Shown here: positions 8,536-19,041 of the stretch, one piece after another
How the letters are laid out: each line of letters starts with the position of its first letter
How positions within the stretch are numbered: position 1 is the first letter of the stretch
Assembly: GCA_965368185.1 (NCBI GenBank)
Contig: CBDULZ010000001.1
Span: 102,035 to 166,034, forward strand
Direction: 5' to 3'
DNA from: Kriegella sp965368185
GTDB taxonomy: Bacteria; Bacteroidota; Bacteroidia; Flavobacteriales; Flavobacteriaceae
Length of the DNA: 64,000 bases
Position numbers and translations under genes: made by a program
Notes under the pieces: model-generated
The model's input: the letters and a program-made list of their open reading frames with translations, nothing else
The model's database searches: none
What the model was told of the DNA's origin: nothing

Positions 8536-9271
8536 TTCCTTTAGCGGCGGCGGCATCTAAAAACCAATGCAAATTTTCTGAATCAGGTGCTACCAAACTG
8601 GCGGGATATTTTTCAAAACCTTCGGTTTTGTTGATAATTTCCTGGACTTTTTCGGTCTTACCTTCACCGGTCACAAGAAATGCAACAGCTTCTGAGGCAT
8701 TGATTACTTTTCCGGTTATGGACACTCTTTTTTGTCCAGAATTGGGGTGAACGGCTACTACACAGTTTGCATCGGCATTCCATAGGGCAATTTCATGGGG
8801 AAAAATGGAAGCTGTATGTCCATCGTCGCCCATACCCAAGATGACCAAATCAAATTGAGGAATATCGGTGGCTCCATTTGGTAATTTAGTTTGCAATACC
8901 TTACTATAGCGTTGCGCTTCCTCTTGGGGGTCGTTTTCCCCTTTAATCCGATGGATATTCTCATCGGGTATGTCAATTTTCGAAATCAAATGTGCAACGG
9001 TCATCTTATAATTGCTGTCATCATCCGAGGGTGGCACACAGCGTTCATCACCCCAATACAAATGTACCTTTTCCCAATCAATGGCTTCGGCATAATGGGT
9101 GGCCAATTCGTCAAAAACGATTTTTGGAGTACTACCTCCCGAAAGTGCAAGATGAACAATCGGGCGCGAGGCGATAAATTCAGCCAAATATTTTGAAAAT
9201 GCTTCCGCGACCTGCTGTTTTGTATCGTAAATATGTTGCTGCATTTTTGTAGTATTATTATGGGTTAACAT
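8516..9271 (-). CDS. pgl: 6-phosphogluconolactonase
   Basis: 251 aa, NagB/Pgl fold. ALSGGSTPK (about 43-51), LYWGDERCVPPSDDDSN and LGMGDDGHTASIFPHE match the lactonase subgroup; the latter is the active-site signature. Hydrolyses 6-phosphoglucono-lactone in the oxidative pentose-phosphate pathway. It lies 68 bp downstream of zwf on the same strand. ATG at 9271; a second ATG nine codons later (9244) gives a more typical N-terminus (MQQHIYD). Confidence 0.92.
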   Translation of the reverse strand: MLTHNNTTKMQQHIYDTKQQVAEAFSKYLAEFIASRPIVHLALSGGSTPKIVFDELATHYAEAIDWEKVHLYWGDERCVPPSDDDSNYKMTVAHLISKIDIPDENIHRIKGENDPQEEAQRYSKVLQTKLPNGATDIPQFDLVILGMGDDGHTASIFPHEIALWNADANCVVAVHPNSGQKRVSITGKVINASEAVAFLVTGEGKTEKVQEIINKTEGFEKYPASLVAPDSENLHWFLDAAAAKGITSDRV

Positions 9272-9339
9272 CCCCGCATTTGGTGAAAGAAGTAAGGCCG
9301 TATTACCATTAAAGCCTCTAACTTAAATCGTTATGATTA

Positions 9340-10872
9340 TCAACAAATAACGCAAAATCCCGGATCATCGGCCAATTGCTCTTCCGGATTTCTCCACATA
9401 TGAGGCCCGTCAATTAGGTCATCGGAATTTTTTGGACCCCAAACTCCGGCAGAATATCCGTAGGTTTTTACATCCTTCCCATTTTTCCAATAGTCTAAAA
9501 TAGGATTGACGAACTCCCAAGCCGCTTCAACCTCATCGGCCCTGGCGTAAAGCGTTGCATCACCCTGCATGGCATCTAAAAGCAGCCGTTCATAGGCTTC
9601 CATTACATGCTTCTCTACCAAACTTGAATAATAGAAATCAAGATTGGCGCGCTCTACCTTAAAGCCCTGACCGGGTACCTTAACCCCAAATTTGATTAAA
9701 ATTCCTTCATCGGGCTGAATGCGTATAATCAACTTATTGTCTTTACTATTTATCCCCGAATCTTTAAAAATTTGGTGATGGGGCGATTTAAAATGAATGA
9801 CAACCTCGGTAACCTTCGTTGGCATACGCTTTGCGGTACGTACATAAAACGGCACATCGGCCCATCTCCAATTGTCAACAAAGAACTTAATGGCCGCGTA
9901 GGTCTCGGTAGTCGAATTAGGGTCAACCCCTTCTTCTTCGCGATAGCCAGGTACTCTTTCGCCATCGATTACCGAACTTACATATTGCGCACGTATGGTG
10001 TTGTCAAACAGCGTCTTCTCGTCGGTCATCTTGCGCAGCGATTTCAATGCTTTCACCTTCTCATTACGAATTTCCTCCGCTCCCGACCCGATCGGTGGCT
10101 CCATAACCACTAGCGACACAATCTGCAATAAATGATTTTGGAACATGTCGCGCAGCGCTCCCGATTTATCGTAATAACCACCTCTTTTTTCAACCCCGAC
10201 ACTTTCGGCATTGGTAATCTCTACATGATGAATATAATTGCGGTTCCATAACGGTTCGAAAATACTGTTGGCAAAACGGGTCACCAATAAATTCTGTACC
10301 GTTTCCTTTCCCAAGTAATGATCGATTCGATAAATTTGTGTTTCTTGAAAATAATGGTGCAATCCTTCGTTCAAATTTCGGGCACTTTCCAGATTGTACC
10401 CAAAGGGTTTTTCAACAATCAAACGCTTCCAACCCTTATCTTCGTTATTAAGTCCTTCTTCCGAAAGATTTTTGGGTATAACCTCATAAAGGCTAGGAGG
10501 TGTCGACAAATAGAATATATAGTTGTCGTCGGTACCGTATTTTGTATTTAAATCTGAAATCCTTGTTCCGAGTTGATGATAATCCGTATCGTAATTGCTT
10601 CCCAAATCTTCGTAAAAGAGTTTGTTGGCAAAAGTTTCAATAAAGCCGTTCGCTTCTTTCCCTACTCGTTCCTTTAAGTACTTGCTTTCATTCACCACCT
10701 TTTTTCTAAACTCCCCATCGGTCATGTCGCTACGGCTAACGCCAAGCACTACGAACTTTTCTGGTAGGTGTCCGCCCTTATATAAATTAAAGAGTGCTGG
10801 AATCAATTTTCTGGCGGTCAAGTCACCCGATGCGCCGAAAATGATAAGCATTTGATTATCTGTTTTGTTCAT
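9340..10872 (-). CDS. zwf: Glucose-6-phosphate 1-dehydrogenase
   Basis: 510 aa, typical length. Dinucleotide-binding GASGDLTARKLIPAL (about 13-27), catalytic region YRIDHYLGKE (about 181-190) with the active-site His and Lys, EKPFGYNLESA, and conserved Arg/Asn-rich C-terminal domain. Oxidises glucose-6-phosphate and makes NADPH. It is the first gene of the zwf-pgl pair and is divergent from gnd, so the three oxidative pentose-phosphate genes share one intergenic control region. Confidence 0.96.
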   Translation of the reverse strand: MNKTDNQMLIIFGASGDLTARKLIPALFNLYKGGHLPEKFVVLGVSRSDMTDGEFRKKVVNESKYLKERVGKEANGFIETFANKLFYEDLGSNYDTDYHQLGTRISDLNTKYGTDDNYIFYLSTPPSLYEVIPKNLSEEGLNNEDKGWKRLIVEKPFGYNLESARNLNEGLHHYFQETQIYRIDHYLGKETVQNLLVTRFANSIFEPLWNRNYIHHVEITNAESVGVEKRGGYYDKSGALRDMFQNHLLQIVSLVVMEPPIGSGAEEIRNEKVKALKSLRKMTDEKTLFDNTIRAQYVSSVIDGERVPGYREEEGVDPNSTTETYAAIKFFVDNWRWADVPFYVRTAKRMPTKVTEVVIHFKSPHHQIFKDSGINSKDNKLIIRIQPDEGILIKFGVKVPGQGFKVERANLDFYYSSLVEKHVMEAYERLLLDAMQGDATLYARADEVEAAWEFVNPILDYWKNGKDVKTYGYSAGVWGPKNSDDLIDGPHMWRNPEEQLADDPGFCVIC

Positions 10873-11306
10873 GTGTTCTTATTAATCGCAAAATTCAAAA
10901 GCTTGGTTAGCACCGAATTACAGAAATTATCGCAGCTTGCCTAGATAAAAATTGAGCAAAAATCTCAACTAAGTTAGGCTCAAAAACGCACATAAAAAAA
11001 TATTTGGATGATTTCAAAGTAGTTTTCAAATATCAAGAAGTTCATGGAGTTTCGTCAAAGAATAGGCACAAAATTGATTATTTACCATATTTTTGAAATT
11101 GGAACTCCACAACTGGAGTGCCACAACATGCTTTTGAATTAAGAATCCTTTTTTGGCGGTAATGGGAATAAATTGAAGCGGCCACGGTTTTTACATCGTT
11201 TCTTAAAAGGACGAGAAGGATTTAAACCTATCAATTTATAATTCAAACCCTTATATTTATACTTTCTCAATAAGCTTATTCAAGTAATTAATAAGGATTA
11301 AAACGT
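10873..11306. other. Intergenic region between divergent zwf and gnd
   Basis: 434 bp with no gene. It must hold both promoters. A/T-rich stretches occur near both starts (for example TATATTTAT close to 11251 before gnd), but no full -33/-7 pair was convincing. No riboswitch or small ORF was seen. Confidence 0.5.
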
Positions 11307-12716
11307 ATGAAAAGTAATAATTACGATTTTGGATTGGTGGGTCTCGGAGTTATGGGACGTAATTTTATACTGAATGTTGCCGACAATGGGTTTACGGCTT
11401 CTGGCTATGACCTTGATGTTGAAAAGGTCGATGCCTTAAAAAAAGAAGGTGGTGATGTAGAGAAAGTCGATGCAACGACCGACCTAAATACTTTTGTACA
11501 ATCATTGGCACGGCCTAGAAAAATAATGCTTTTGGTTCCTGCGGGAAAAATTGTAGATGCCGTGATAGAAAGTTTATTGCCATACCTAGATACTGATGAT
11601 CTGATCATCGACGGCGGCAACTCTTTCTTTACCGATACCGACCGGAGGGAAGCCTACTTACAGGAAAAAGGCATTCACTTTTTCGGTGCCGGGGTTTCCG
11701 GTGGTGCCAAAGGGGCTCGGTTAGGACCAAGTATTATGCCCGGAGGAAACCGTGAGGCGTATAAAGAGGTCCAGCCTATTTTCGAAGCCGTCTCGGCCAA
11801 GTACAAAGGTGAACCCTGTGTGGCGTATTTAGGTCCAAAATCTGCCGGAAACTACGTGAAAATGGTTCATAACGGAATTGAGTACGGACTCATGCAATTG
11901 ACTTCGGAAATTTATGACCTACTCAAAAAGGCAGGAAACTTAGACAATGATGAGCTACATCAAACTTTTGCTGCTTGGAACAAAGGCCGTCTGCAGTCGT
12001 TTCTTGTGGAAATCACCTCTGAAATATTCGAGCAAAAAGATGACAAGGGTGATGGGCGTTTGGTCGACAAAATTCTCGATAAAGCCAAACAAAAAGGAAC
12101 TGGAAAATGGACCTCTCAAAATGCAATGGACTTGGGCATTCCCATACCTTCCATCGATATTGCCGTAAGTATGCGGGAAATATCCGCTTTAAAAGACGAA
12201 CGGGTTCAAGCCGACGCGCTTTATGACCGGCCTACCCCTGAGGCCATAGACAAGATCGAATTGGTCAAAATGGCCGAAGAGGCCATGTACTTTTCTTTTA
12301 TAGTCACCTATGCCCAAGGCTTGCACCAATTAGCAGATGCCTCTAGAGAATATGGGTATGAACTGGACATTGCCGTTATTGCCAAAATATGGCGGGCAGG
12401 CTGCATTATTCGCGCAGGTCTATTGGCCGATATTACCGAAGCCTTTCAAAAAGACAAGGATGTGCCGAACCTTTTGCTCTCACCCTCTTTTATTGAAAAA
12501 GTTAAAAGCACGGTTGGCTCAGCCAGGTCGCTGGTTTCCTATTCCGCGAAAAATGGAATTCCTTTGCCCGGTCTCTCCAACTCCCTCACGTATTTTGATG
12601 CCTATACCTCAAGTCGGTTACCACTGAATTTAATTCAGGCACAACGCGATTATTTTGGTTCTCATACCTATGAGCGTTTGGATCAAGAAGGTATTTTTCA
12701 TACGGAGTGGGAATAG
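11307..12716 (+). CDS. gnd: 6-phosphogluconate dehydrogenase, decarboxylating
   Basis: 469 aa, the long (dimeric) class. N-terminal Rossmann GLGVMGRNF (about 12-20), substrate motif DGGNSFF, GAGVSGGAKGARLGPSIMPGG (about 130-150), and the catalytic KMVHNGIEYG helix. The C-terminal all-helical domain ends with DYFGSHTYERLD. Converts 6-phosphogluconate to ribulose-5-phosphate with NADPH formation, completing the pathway begun by zwf and pgl on the other strand. Confidence 0.96.
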   Translation: MKSNNYDFGLVGLGVMGRNFILNVADNGFTASGYDLDVEKVDALKKEGGDVEKVDATTDLNTFVQSLARPRKIMLLVPAGKIVDAVIESLLPYLDTDDLIIDGGNSFFTDTDRREAYLQEKGIHFFGAGVSGGAKGARLGPSIMPGGNREAYKEVQPIFEAVSAKYKGEPCVAYLGPKSAGNYVKMVHNGIEYGLMQLTSEIYDLLKKAGNLDNDELHQTFAAWNKGRLQSFLVEITSEIFEQKDDKGDGRLVDKILDKAKQKGTGKWTSQNAMDLGIPIPSIDIAVSMREISALKDERVQADALYDRPTPEAIDKIELVKMAEEAMYFSFIVTYAQGLHQLADASREYGYELDIAVIAKIWRAGCIIRAGLLADITEAFQKDKDVPNLLLSPSFIEKVKSTVGSARSLVSYSAKNGIPLPGLSNSLTYFDAYTSSRLPLNLIQAQRDYFGSHTYERLDQEGIFHTEWE

Positions 12717-12734
12717 GAATAGGATATATTCACA

Positions 12735-12770
12735 AAATAAAAACGGCGCAAATATGCGCCGTTTTTATTT
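12735..12770 (+). terminator. Strong rho-independent terminator after gnd
   Basis: Perfect 16-bp stem (12735-12750 with 12755-12770), core CGGCGCA/TGCGCCG, loop AATA, flanked by A and T tracts so that it could act on either strand. Starts 19 bp after the gnd stop codon. Confidence 0.92.
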
Positions 12771-12903
12771 CCGGTTAAGAAAAGGTTCGACCCCAATGGT
12801 GATGACCACTTCGTAAACTCCCATGAAATCATAAAGCAATTACTATCTTAGCTGTGCCGAATGGTCGAATCACCGCGGTTTCATTAATGTTCAATCGCCC
12901 CGA

Positions 12904-15144
12904 ATGAAAATCAAAAGATTCTTAGTTTTTCTTTTTTTTATTTTCAACGTACTTTATTCATCCGCCCAGAATAGTACTACGGATCAGCAGAAGGACACAC
13001 TAGAGTTACTTATTGACAAATCAAACGATGCTTACGAATCGTACAATTACAAAGATGCCATTAAATACACATCTATCCTCATTGATAAAAGCCAAGAGTA
13101 CCATGATGATTACCATAGTTTTTTGGCATATGATCTTTTAGGAGGAATCTATTCTGAAACTGATGATAGCATCCAAGGCAGAATCTTCTCTGAAAAAGCC
13201 CTGGAAATAGCAAGAGCCACAAAAGTTGATAGTCTTATTGCCTGGGGCTCTTTAAACCTGGCGATTCTATATTCTGACAATGTAAGAACCTATGATAAAG
13301 CGATACGCTTTTTTAAGGAAAGTATTGCCATCAATGAAAAACTGGAAAACCTAGACCAAATTTATCTTATCTACATCAGTTTAGCTTGGACTTATTTAGA
13401 TAACCAGCAGTTAGATGAAGCATTCATCATATTGAATAAAGCGGAATCCATTTCTCAAAAGAAAAAAGTTGATGCACTAAACAAACTCTATATTGAACTT
13501 TTATTCGGCCGGTATTATTACGCCACAGAAAACTATGTACAAGCAAAGACGCAACTTGAATCCATTAGAGAAATAGTAGATAAAGACTCCATTACAGACC
13601 TCGCCCTAGAAGTTTACGAAAATTTGGCAGAGGTATATCATAAAACCAATGACCCCCAGAATGCTTTTATAAGTCTCAAAAAATATAACCTGTACAAGCA
13701 AAAAGCATATACGGTCGAAAAAATTGAGGAAACGGAAAAAGCTAGGGCCAAATTTGATTTAAAACAGGCCCAAAACGAGTTAAAGACCGCAATAAAGGAC
13801 AACGCATATTCCGATGAGCTTATTTCGAAATCAAAATCACTTACCGCAATCCTTATTGCGGCTACGGTAATCCTAATGATTGCCTTACTTGGTTTTTTCT
13901 TGTTCTTTAGAATACGTAAAAAATATATCACCCACCTCAAAGAATACAATCAAGAACTGATCATTGCTAAAGAAAAAGCCGAAAAGCTTTCAAAAGTGCA
14001 AACCAAATTTCTTTCTACCGTCAGTCATGAACTACGCACGCCTCTTTATGGTGTCATAGGTATTTCGACACTTTTAAAGGAAGACGAAAAACTTAAGGCT
14101 TATGAAGATGATTTGGAATCACTTAAATTTTCCGCGGATTATTTGCTTGCGCTAATCAACGATGTTTTACTTATCAGCAAGATGGATGCCGAGGCTATAA
14201 AATTATCCAAAACTCCATATCAATTAGACAACCTGATCAATAATATTACACGTTCTTTTGAATATAGCTTGGAGCAAAACAAGAACAGATTACATGTACA
14301 AATAGATGAAAAAATACCGAATTCACTGATTGGCGACCCCATACGACTTTCACAAATATTGATGAATTTGGTCGGGAATGCCCTGAAATTCACCAAAGCC
14401 GGAAATGTCTGGATAGTTTTGAACCTTGAAACAGTTTCAAAAAATGGTTTCTATAAAACCTGTTTCTCCATTAAAGACGACGGCCCGGGTATTCCTCTAG
14501 ACAAACAGGAAGTAATTTTCCATGAGTTTATACAGGTGGAAAATGCAAACCACAGTTATACAGGGACCGGACTTGGCTTGGCCATTGTAAAAAAATTATT
14601 GAAGCTCTACAACAGCAAAATTCACGTCGTGAGTGTGCCAGAACAAGGTTCTGAATTCAGTTTCTCCATAACACTCAGAAAAAACACGATTACAAACGAG
14701 GAACACAATCTTCAAGACGGTGCGTCTACCGATATTGACAAAACCTGGCTAAACGGACAGAAACATATTCTGATTGTAGATGACAACAAAATAAATCAAA
14801 AAATAACTCAAAAAATACTAGAGAAATACAACATAAAATCAAGTCTTGCCAATGATGGGGAACAGGCTATAGACATGAGCCGGGCAAATAAATACGACGT
14901 GATTTTGATGGATATCAACATGCCCAAAATAAACGGAATCGAGGCTGCCATTATGATACGGAAATTTGACAAGCACATCCCGATAATCGCCTTGACCGCC
15001 GTGGAGCTTGATGAAATGCGGGCAGAAATTACGAATTCCGGCATAAACGATATCGTACACAAACCCTATGACAGAACCGAATTTATTAAGATCATTGTTA
15101 AAAATTTACAGAATGAACAAGTAGATTATTCGAAGTCAACCTAA
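12904..15144 (+). CDS. TPR hybrid sensor histidine kinase/response regulator
   Basis: 746 aa. Signal peptide (about 1-21, ending SSAQ), periplasmic tetratricopeptide repeats (about 30-270), a short coiled coil, one membrane helix (about 312-336), HisKA with FLSTVSHELRTPL (phosphoacceptor His375), HATPase with NALKFTKAG, DDGPGIP and GTGLGLAI, and a C-terminal REC domain VDDNKINQK with acceptor Asp670 in LMDINMP. It is a self-contained sensor of the type common in Flavobacteriaceae. There is no Hpt domain, so it might feed a separate Hpt protein such as the one at 29267-29626; that link is only a guess. Confidence 0.92.
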   Translation: MKIKRFLVFLFFIFNVLYSSAQNSTTDQQKDTLELLIDKSNDAYESYNYKDAIKYTSILIDKSQEYHDDYHSFLAYDLLGGIYSETDDSIQGRIFSEKALEIARATKVDSLIAWGSLNLAILYSDNVRTYDKAIRFFKESIAINEKLENLDQIYLIYISLAWTYLDNQQLDEAFIILNKAESISQKKKVDALNKLYIELLFGRYYYATENYVQAKTQLESIREIVDKDSITDLALEVYENLAEVYHKTNDPQNAFISLKKYNLYKQKAYTVEKIEETEKARAKFDLKQAQNELKTAIKDNAYSDELISKSKSLTAILIAATVILMIALLGFFLFFRIRKKYITHLKEYNQELIIAKEKAEKLSKVQTKFLSTVSHELRTPLYGVIGISTLLKEDEKLKAYEDDLESLKFSADYLLALINDVLLISKMDAEAIKLSKTPYQLDNLINNITRSFEYSLEQNKNRLHVQIDEKIPNSLIGDPIRLSQILMNLVGNALKFTKAGNVWIVLNLETVSKNGFYKTCFSIKDDGPGIPLDKQEVIFHEFIQVENANHSYTGTGLGLAIVKKLLKLYNSKIHVVSVPEQGSEFSFSITLRKNTITNEEHNLQDGASTDIDKTWLNGQKHILIVDDNKINQKITQKILEKYNIKSSLANDGEQAIDMSRANKYDVILMDINMPKINGIEAAIMIRKFDKHIPIIALTAVELDEMRAEITNSGINDIVHKPYDRTEFIKIIVKNLQNEQVDYSKST

Positions 15145-15203
15145 GTACCATCATTAGAATATGTTCCCTTCTATTTTTTTATCACTACCCTAATCGATTA
15201 GTA

Positions 15204-15548
15204 ATGCCCAAATACCATATTTACGTAATAGAACTATCTAAACGGGTGTTTACGGAACACCGCAGGTTTCGTGAGGCGAATCCACAATTTAACGGGATAC
15301 TTGAATGTTTGTATGTAGGGATGACCAGCAAAACCCCAAAAGAACGTTTTGAACAGCATAAATCGGGGTATATTAATAAAAAAGGATATAATCTCTCAGC
15401 TAGTATTGTAAAAAAATATGGCTCCTATCTACGTCCCAGTCTTTACAACCATATCAAGCCACTGCATACACGGGCAGAAGCCTTGAAAATGGAAAAAACC
15501 TTAGCTCTCGAATTACGTCGAAAACGCTATGCCGTGTGGTTTAATTAA
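15204..15548 (+). CDS. GIY-YIG-like nuclease-domain protein
   Basis: 114 aa, a single domain. The pattern IYVIEL (GIY-like), LYVGMTSKTPKERFEQHKSG (YVG for YIG, followed by the conserved Arg in ERF) and a Glu-containing helix (about 91-102, EALKMEKTLALELR) fits the GIY-YIG superfamily. Single-domain members act on DNA in repair or are uncharacterised. The first half is a little unusual because a 15-residue insert separates GIY from YIG. It lies 59 bp downstream of the hybrid kinase, same strand; a functional link is not evident. Confidence 0.7.
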   Translation: MPKYHIYVIELSKRVFTEHRRFREANPQFNGILECLYVGMTSKTPKERFEQHKSGYINKKGYNLSASIVKKYGSYLRPSLYNHIKPLHTRAEALKMEKTLALELRRKRYAVWFN

Positions 15549-15729
15549 ACAGAAAAATCATTTTAAATTTGTAAAAACAGACTATCCAGCTTCCTGAAAA
15601 TTTCATAAATTTAATCATTGACCAAGATGTACCGCTTAACTTTGAATAAACTTAAGCGAAGGTGAATCTAGTCGTATTGTTCTTAACAAGCCCCTAAAAA
15701 AGATTATAATCCAACGAAACATAAAAAAG

Positions 15730-16206
15730 ATGGCATCCGAAGACAGAAAATTTATGAGACGTGCCATTCAACTGGCGGTTGAAGGAATGAATAGTGATTT
15801 AGGAGGTCCTTTCGGCGCGGTCATCGTTAAGAATAATTCGATTATTGCAGAAGGCAACAATAATGTTACTTCAAAGAACGACCCCACGGCCCATGCCGAA
15901 GTAGTAGCCATTCGAAAGGCCTGCGAAAAACTTTCTTCGTTCCAGCTTGAGGGCTGCACCATCTATACCTCTTGTGAACCTTGTCCCATGTGTTTGGGAG
16001 CAATTTATTGGGCTCGGCCTGACCGTGTTGTTTATGGTTGTGATCGTCAAGACGCGGCCAACATTGACTTCGACGATCAATTTATCTACGACGAACTTAA
16101 GGTCAATATGAGCGATCGAAAAATTCCTTTCCAACAACTATTGCAAGAGGAAGCCGTTACCGTTTTCGAAGCTTGGGACACTAAAAATGACCGGACCTTA
16201 TATTAA
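15730..16206 (+). CDS. guaD: Guanine deaminase-type nucleoside deaminase
   Basis: 158 aa, cytidine-deaminase fold. Zinc motifs HAEVVAIRKAC (about 55-65, catalytic Glu) and PCPMCLGAIYWA (about 84-95) give HAE-x(n)-PCxxC. The C-terminal segment with DRQDAANIDFDD and YDEL resembles Bacillus-type guanine deaminase, which converts guanine to xanthine, rather than tRNA adenosine deaminase TadA. Cytoplasmic. It ends 21 bp before the convergent TonB-receptor gene. Confidence 0.87.
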   Translation: MASEDRKFMRRAIQLAVEGMNSDLGGPFGAVIVKNNSIIAEGNNNVTSKNDPTAHAEVVAIRKACEKLSSFQLEGCTIYTSCEPCPMCLGAIYWARPDRVVYGCDRQDAANIDFDDQFIYDELKVNMSDRKIPFQQLLQEEAVTVFEAWDTKNDRTLY

Positions 16207-16227
16207 AGGGTCGAATTACCAGCCATT

Positions 16228-19041
16228 CTAAAACTGATATCCCAGTTTTAACATTGCTCCCCTTGGCAGTATGGGTACCACTACAAAACTAGCATCCGGG
16301 TTATCTTGAATAAACTGCCCTGTAGCCCCATTGGCACTTGCACCAAAACTGTTGGCTCCAAAGAAATTGGCCAAGCCTTCCGAATTAAAAAGATTGGTCA
16401 CCAATACATCGGCCGAAAGATATTTACTAATCGCATAGCCGATTCCTAAATTAAAAATACTATAGGCCGGTAATTGAAATGCATTGGCAACGTTGCCTTC
16501 ACGTTCGCCCATAAACTGCCATTTGAGAAAGGTATTAAATTTGTTCTTATGGTATTCCGTACTAAGATTGAACATCAACTTCGGATTAAAAGGAAGTTGG
16601 TTATCGGAAAAGTCCGTGGTACTATCATCAGCTGCATCCACCGTTCCTGCGGCATCATAGACTGCCCATTTTGTAGCTATCGGATTTTGTAGGGTTCCGT
16701 TAAACCTAAAAGTCAGTGATGAAATTGGTGTATAGGCACTCTCCCACTCCACCCCTATTGTTCGTGAGTTATTGAATTGCACCGGAGTATAAAAAACACT
16801 GCCATCTTCGGGATCGAATTCAAAACTGGCAACTCCAATATCCTTTAATTGGCTCCAAAAAGCTGTAGTGGTAAATGAAAAATCCGTTTGGTTCCATTTC
16901 AAGCCAATTTCGGCTTGTTTGATTTTTTGAATCTCCCCTTTTTGATTGATCGGTACATTCGAAAAATTATTGAAGTAATAATTCAGTTCAGGGGCCTTGT
17001 TTCCCGAGGAAAAACGGGCGAATAGTGCCGCTTCTTCCTGCAAACGATAATTAAGTCCGGCAGAATACGAAAGATATCCGTAAGTGTAATCAAAAGTATC
17101 CTGTTCCCCCGTAGAAATGAGTATGCCATTATCATAAGCCGTGGTAGGGTCTCCGTCATAACCACCATTTTTCTGAAAGGGCGCTGATCGATCCTTTGAC
17201 CCTTTGTGGCCGATAGTTTCGTAACGCAGGCCTATATCAAGATGAAACCTATCTTGGACTTCCCAACGGTCGTTGATAAAACCCGCAATTTGTTTGGCAT
17301 CGGCTTGAGAAACATCGTAAAACAATCCCCCATAATTACTCAAACCGTGGGTGTCGGACAAAGCAAGTATCGGTTCACCCGGATTTTCAAGAGTAACCTG
17401 TAACATTCTGGGATTCGGCTCATAGGTCACATACCCAAAACTACCCTGAGTAAACAAGGAGGTGTCAGCAAAACCAGAGGCCAGTCCCATGGTCAAATCA
17501 TGGTTTTCTGCTTTTTTGCGCAAAGTTAATTGATTGACCAATTCGTCAGTACTATTCTGTTTCAACCACGAAGCGGTTCCCATAATAGCGTCATTGGGTA
17601 AAGTGCCTTGCCCCAGATATTGTATGGATTCACCGGCCAAAATTCCACTATTGTCCAAACGGGCGAGTTCGGTACCCGATCGGGCATCATTGAAAACCAC
17701 TTGCCCAATAGGAAACTGTGCCCCGCTTATGAAATAAGCCAAGGGGTCGTTCAAAGAAACAAAAGCATTACTGATGGAAGTCTGCCAGTTCGCATTTTTA
17801 TGTGCGTATTTTATTCCGAACCGTAATGACCACGCATTACCGAGGTCTTGGAGAATATCGGCGCCGAAAGCCCTATCTTGGGCGTGTAGTCCTTGGGATG
17901 GATCAAAACTGTTCGTCGCCCCTTCATTCAGTCTTCGGCCGTCGGGAACATTGGCCTCGAAACTAGGCATCATTAGAGCCGTGGAATTAAAATCTTGCCC
18001 AAACGCCGCGTATGGGTCATTCCAATCCATTGCTGCCACCCCGGTCCAGCGGTTGGTAAAGTCATCCAACACTTTGGCATAAAACTTAAAATAGCCCCTC
18101 TGCGTTTTTTTAATGACGTTTGCTCTGAACTGTCCTCCTTTACTAAAGGTAAAATCAACATCTCGGGCACCATCATCGTGGCGATAATGACCGCCTGCAT
18201 TAAAGAACCAATCATTGCCCAATGGTCCGCCAATATTCCCATCGATACGATACAGCGGGTTGCCTTTCCCTTGAACCCCACCTTGAAGTTGTATTTCACC
18301 CCCGAATTGATCCCGAGGTCCATGGGAAATAAAATTAAAGATGCCACCCGGCCCGTTAATGGCGGTAATCGCAGCACTTCCTCCCCTGATTGCCTCTACC
18401 CTTTCCGTTGTTAAATCGACGCGATGAAAGATTTCAGGGGAATAGTAGGAATGTTGCACCAAACTGACCGGAAGCCCATCTTCCTGTAAAGAGATGTAAT
18501 ACCAGCCCATATCGTCTTCAGCGGAAGCGGATATTCCTCGAGCATATACTTTGGTAAAAACTTCGCCAGCAGAAGGATCGGTAAAAGTTCCCGGAATAGC
18601 CTGTAAAAGGTCGGCCGTGCCTCTGGGAAATGCCTTTTGCAAAGCTGCAGACTCTATAGTGGTGATTGCCGTACTCGATTCCAATTGTATTCTAGGATCA
18701 AAGGTTCCGGTCACTACTACACTTTGTAGATTGAGCAAATCATCTTCCAAGCTAAACGAAAGATCAAGATCTTCTTTTCCCACTACGATGGTATCACGGT
18801 AAGTCTTGGCGCCCAGATAGGTTATCGTCAAAACATAGTCGCCCTGGGTAACATTGGGTATCTCAAAAAGACCTTGTAAATCAGTAATGCCAAAATGAAT
18901 CGAAGGCTGCAGGGTCACGTGGGCACCTGGCAAAGGTTCTCCCCGCAAATCTTTAACTTCCCCTTTTACCAACGCTTGCGCCATCAGTGCATGCTGCAAT
19001 CCGAAAATCGTTGCAAGCAAAAAAATAAATTTCCTACTCAT
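16228..19041 (-). CDS. TonB-dependent outer-membrane receptor
   Basis: 937 aa. Signal peptide (about 1-22), carboxypeptidase-regulatory-like domain (about 24-110, VKGEVKDLRGEPLPGAHVTL), plug (about 110-240, with TTIESAALQKAFPRGTADLLQAIPGTF and VEAIRGGSAA) and a long beta-barrel ending in an aromatic residue (LKLGYQF), as needed for BAM insertion. There is no adjacent SusD gene, so it is probably not a SusCD pair. The substrate is unknown; the neighbouring carbohydrate operon is divergent and might be related. Confidence 0.9.
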   Translation of the reverse strand: MSRKFIFLLATIFGLQHALMAQALVKGEVKDLRGEPLPGAHVTLQPSIHFGITDLQGLFEIPNVTQGDYVLTITYLGAKTYRDTIVVGKEDLDLSFSLEDDLLNLQSVVVTGTFDPRIQLESSTAITTIESAALQKAFPRGTADLLQAIPGTFTDPSAGEVFTKVYARGISASAEDDMGWYYISLQEDGLPVSLVQHSYYSPEIFHRVDLTTERVEAIRGGSAAITAINGPGGIFNFISHGPRDQFGGEIQLQGGVQGKGNPLYRIDGNIGGPLGNDWFFNAGGHYRHDDGARDVDFTFSKGGQFRANVIKKTQRGYFKFYAKVLDDFTNRWTGVAAMDWNDPYAAFGQDFNSTALMMPSFEANVPDGRRLNEGATNSFDPSQGLHAQDRAFGADILQDLGNAWSLRFGIKYAHKNANWQTSISNAFVSLNDPLAYFISGAQFPIGQVVFNDARSGTELARLDNSGILAGESIQYLGQGTLPNDAIMGTASWLKQNSTDELVNQLTLRKKAENHDLTMGLASGFADTSLFTQGSFGYVTYEPNPRMLQVTLENPGEPILALSDTHGLSNYGGLFYDVSQADAKQIAGFINDRWEVQDRFHLDIGLRYETIGHKGSKDRSAPFQKNGGYDGDPTTAYDNGILISTGEQDTFDYTYGYLSYSAGLNYRLQEEAALFARFSSGNKAPELNYYFNNFSNVPINQKGEIQKIKQAEIGLKWNQTDFSFTTTAFWSQLKDIGVASFEFDPEDGSVFYTPVQFNNSRTIGVEWESAYTPISSLTFRFNGTLQNPIATKWAVYDAAGTVDAADDSTTDFSDNQLPFNPKLMFNLSTEYHKNKFNTFLKWQFMGEREGNVANAFQLPAYSIFNLGIGYAISKYLSADVLVTNLFNSEGLANFFGANSFGASANGATGQFIQDNPDASFVVVPILPRGAMLKLGYQF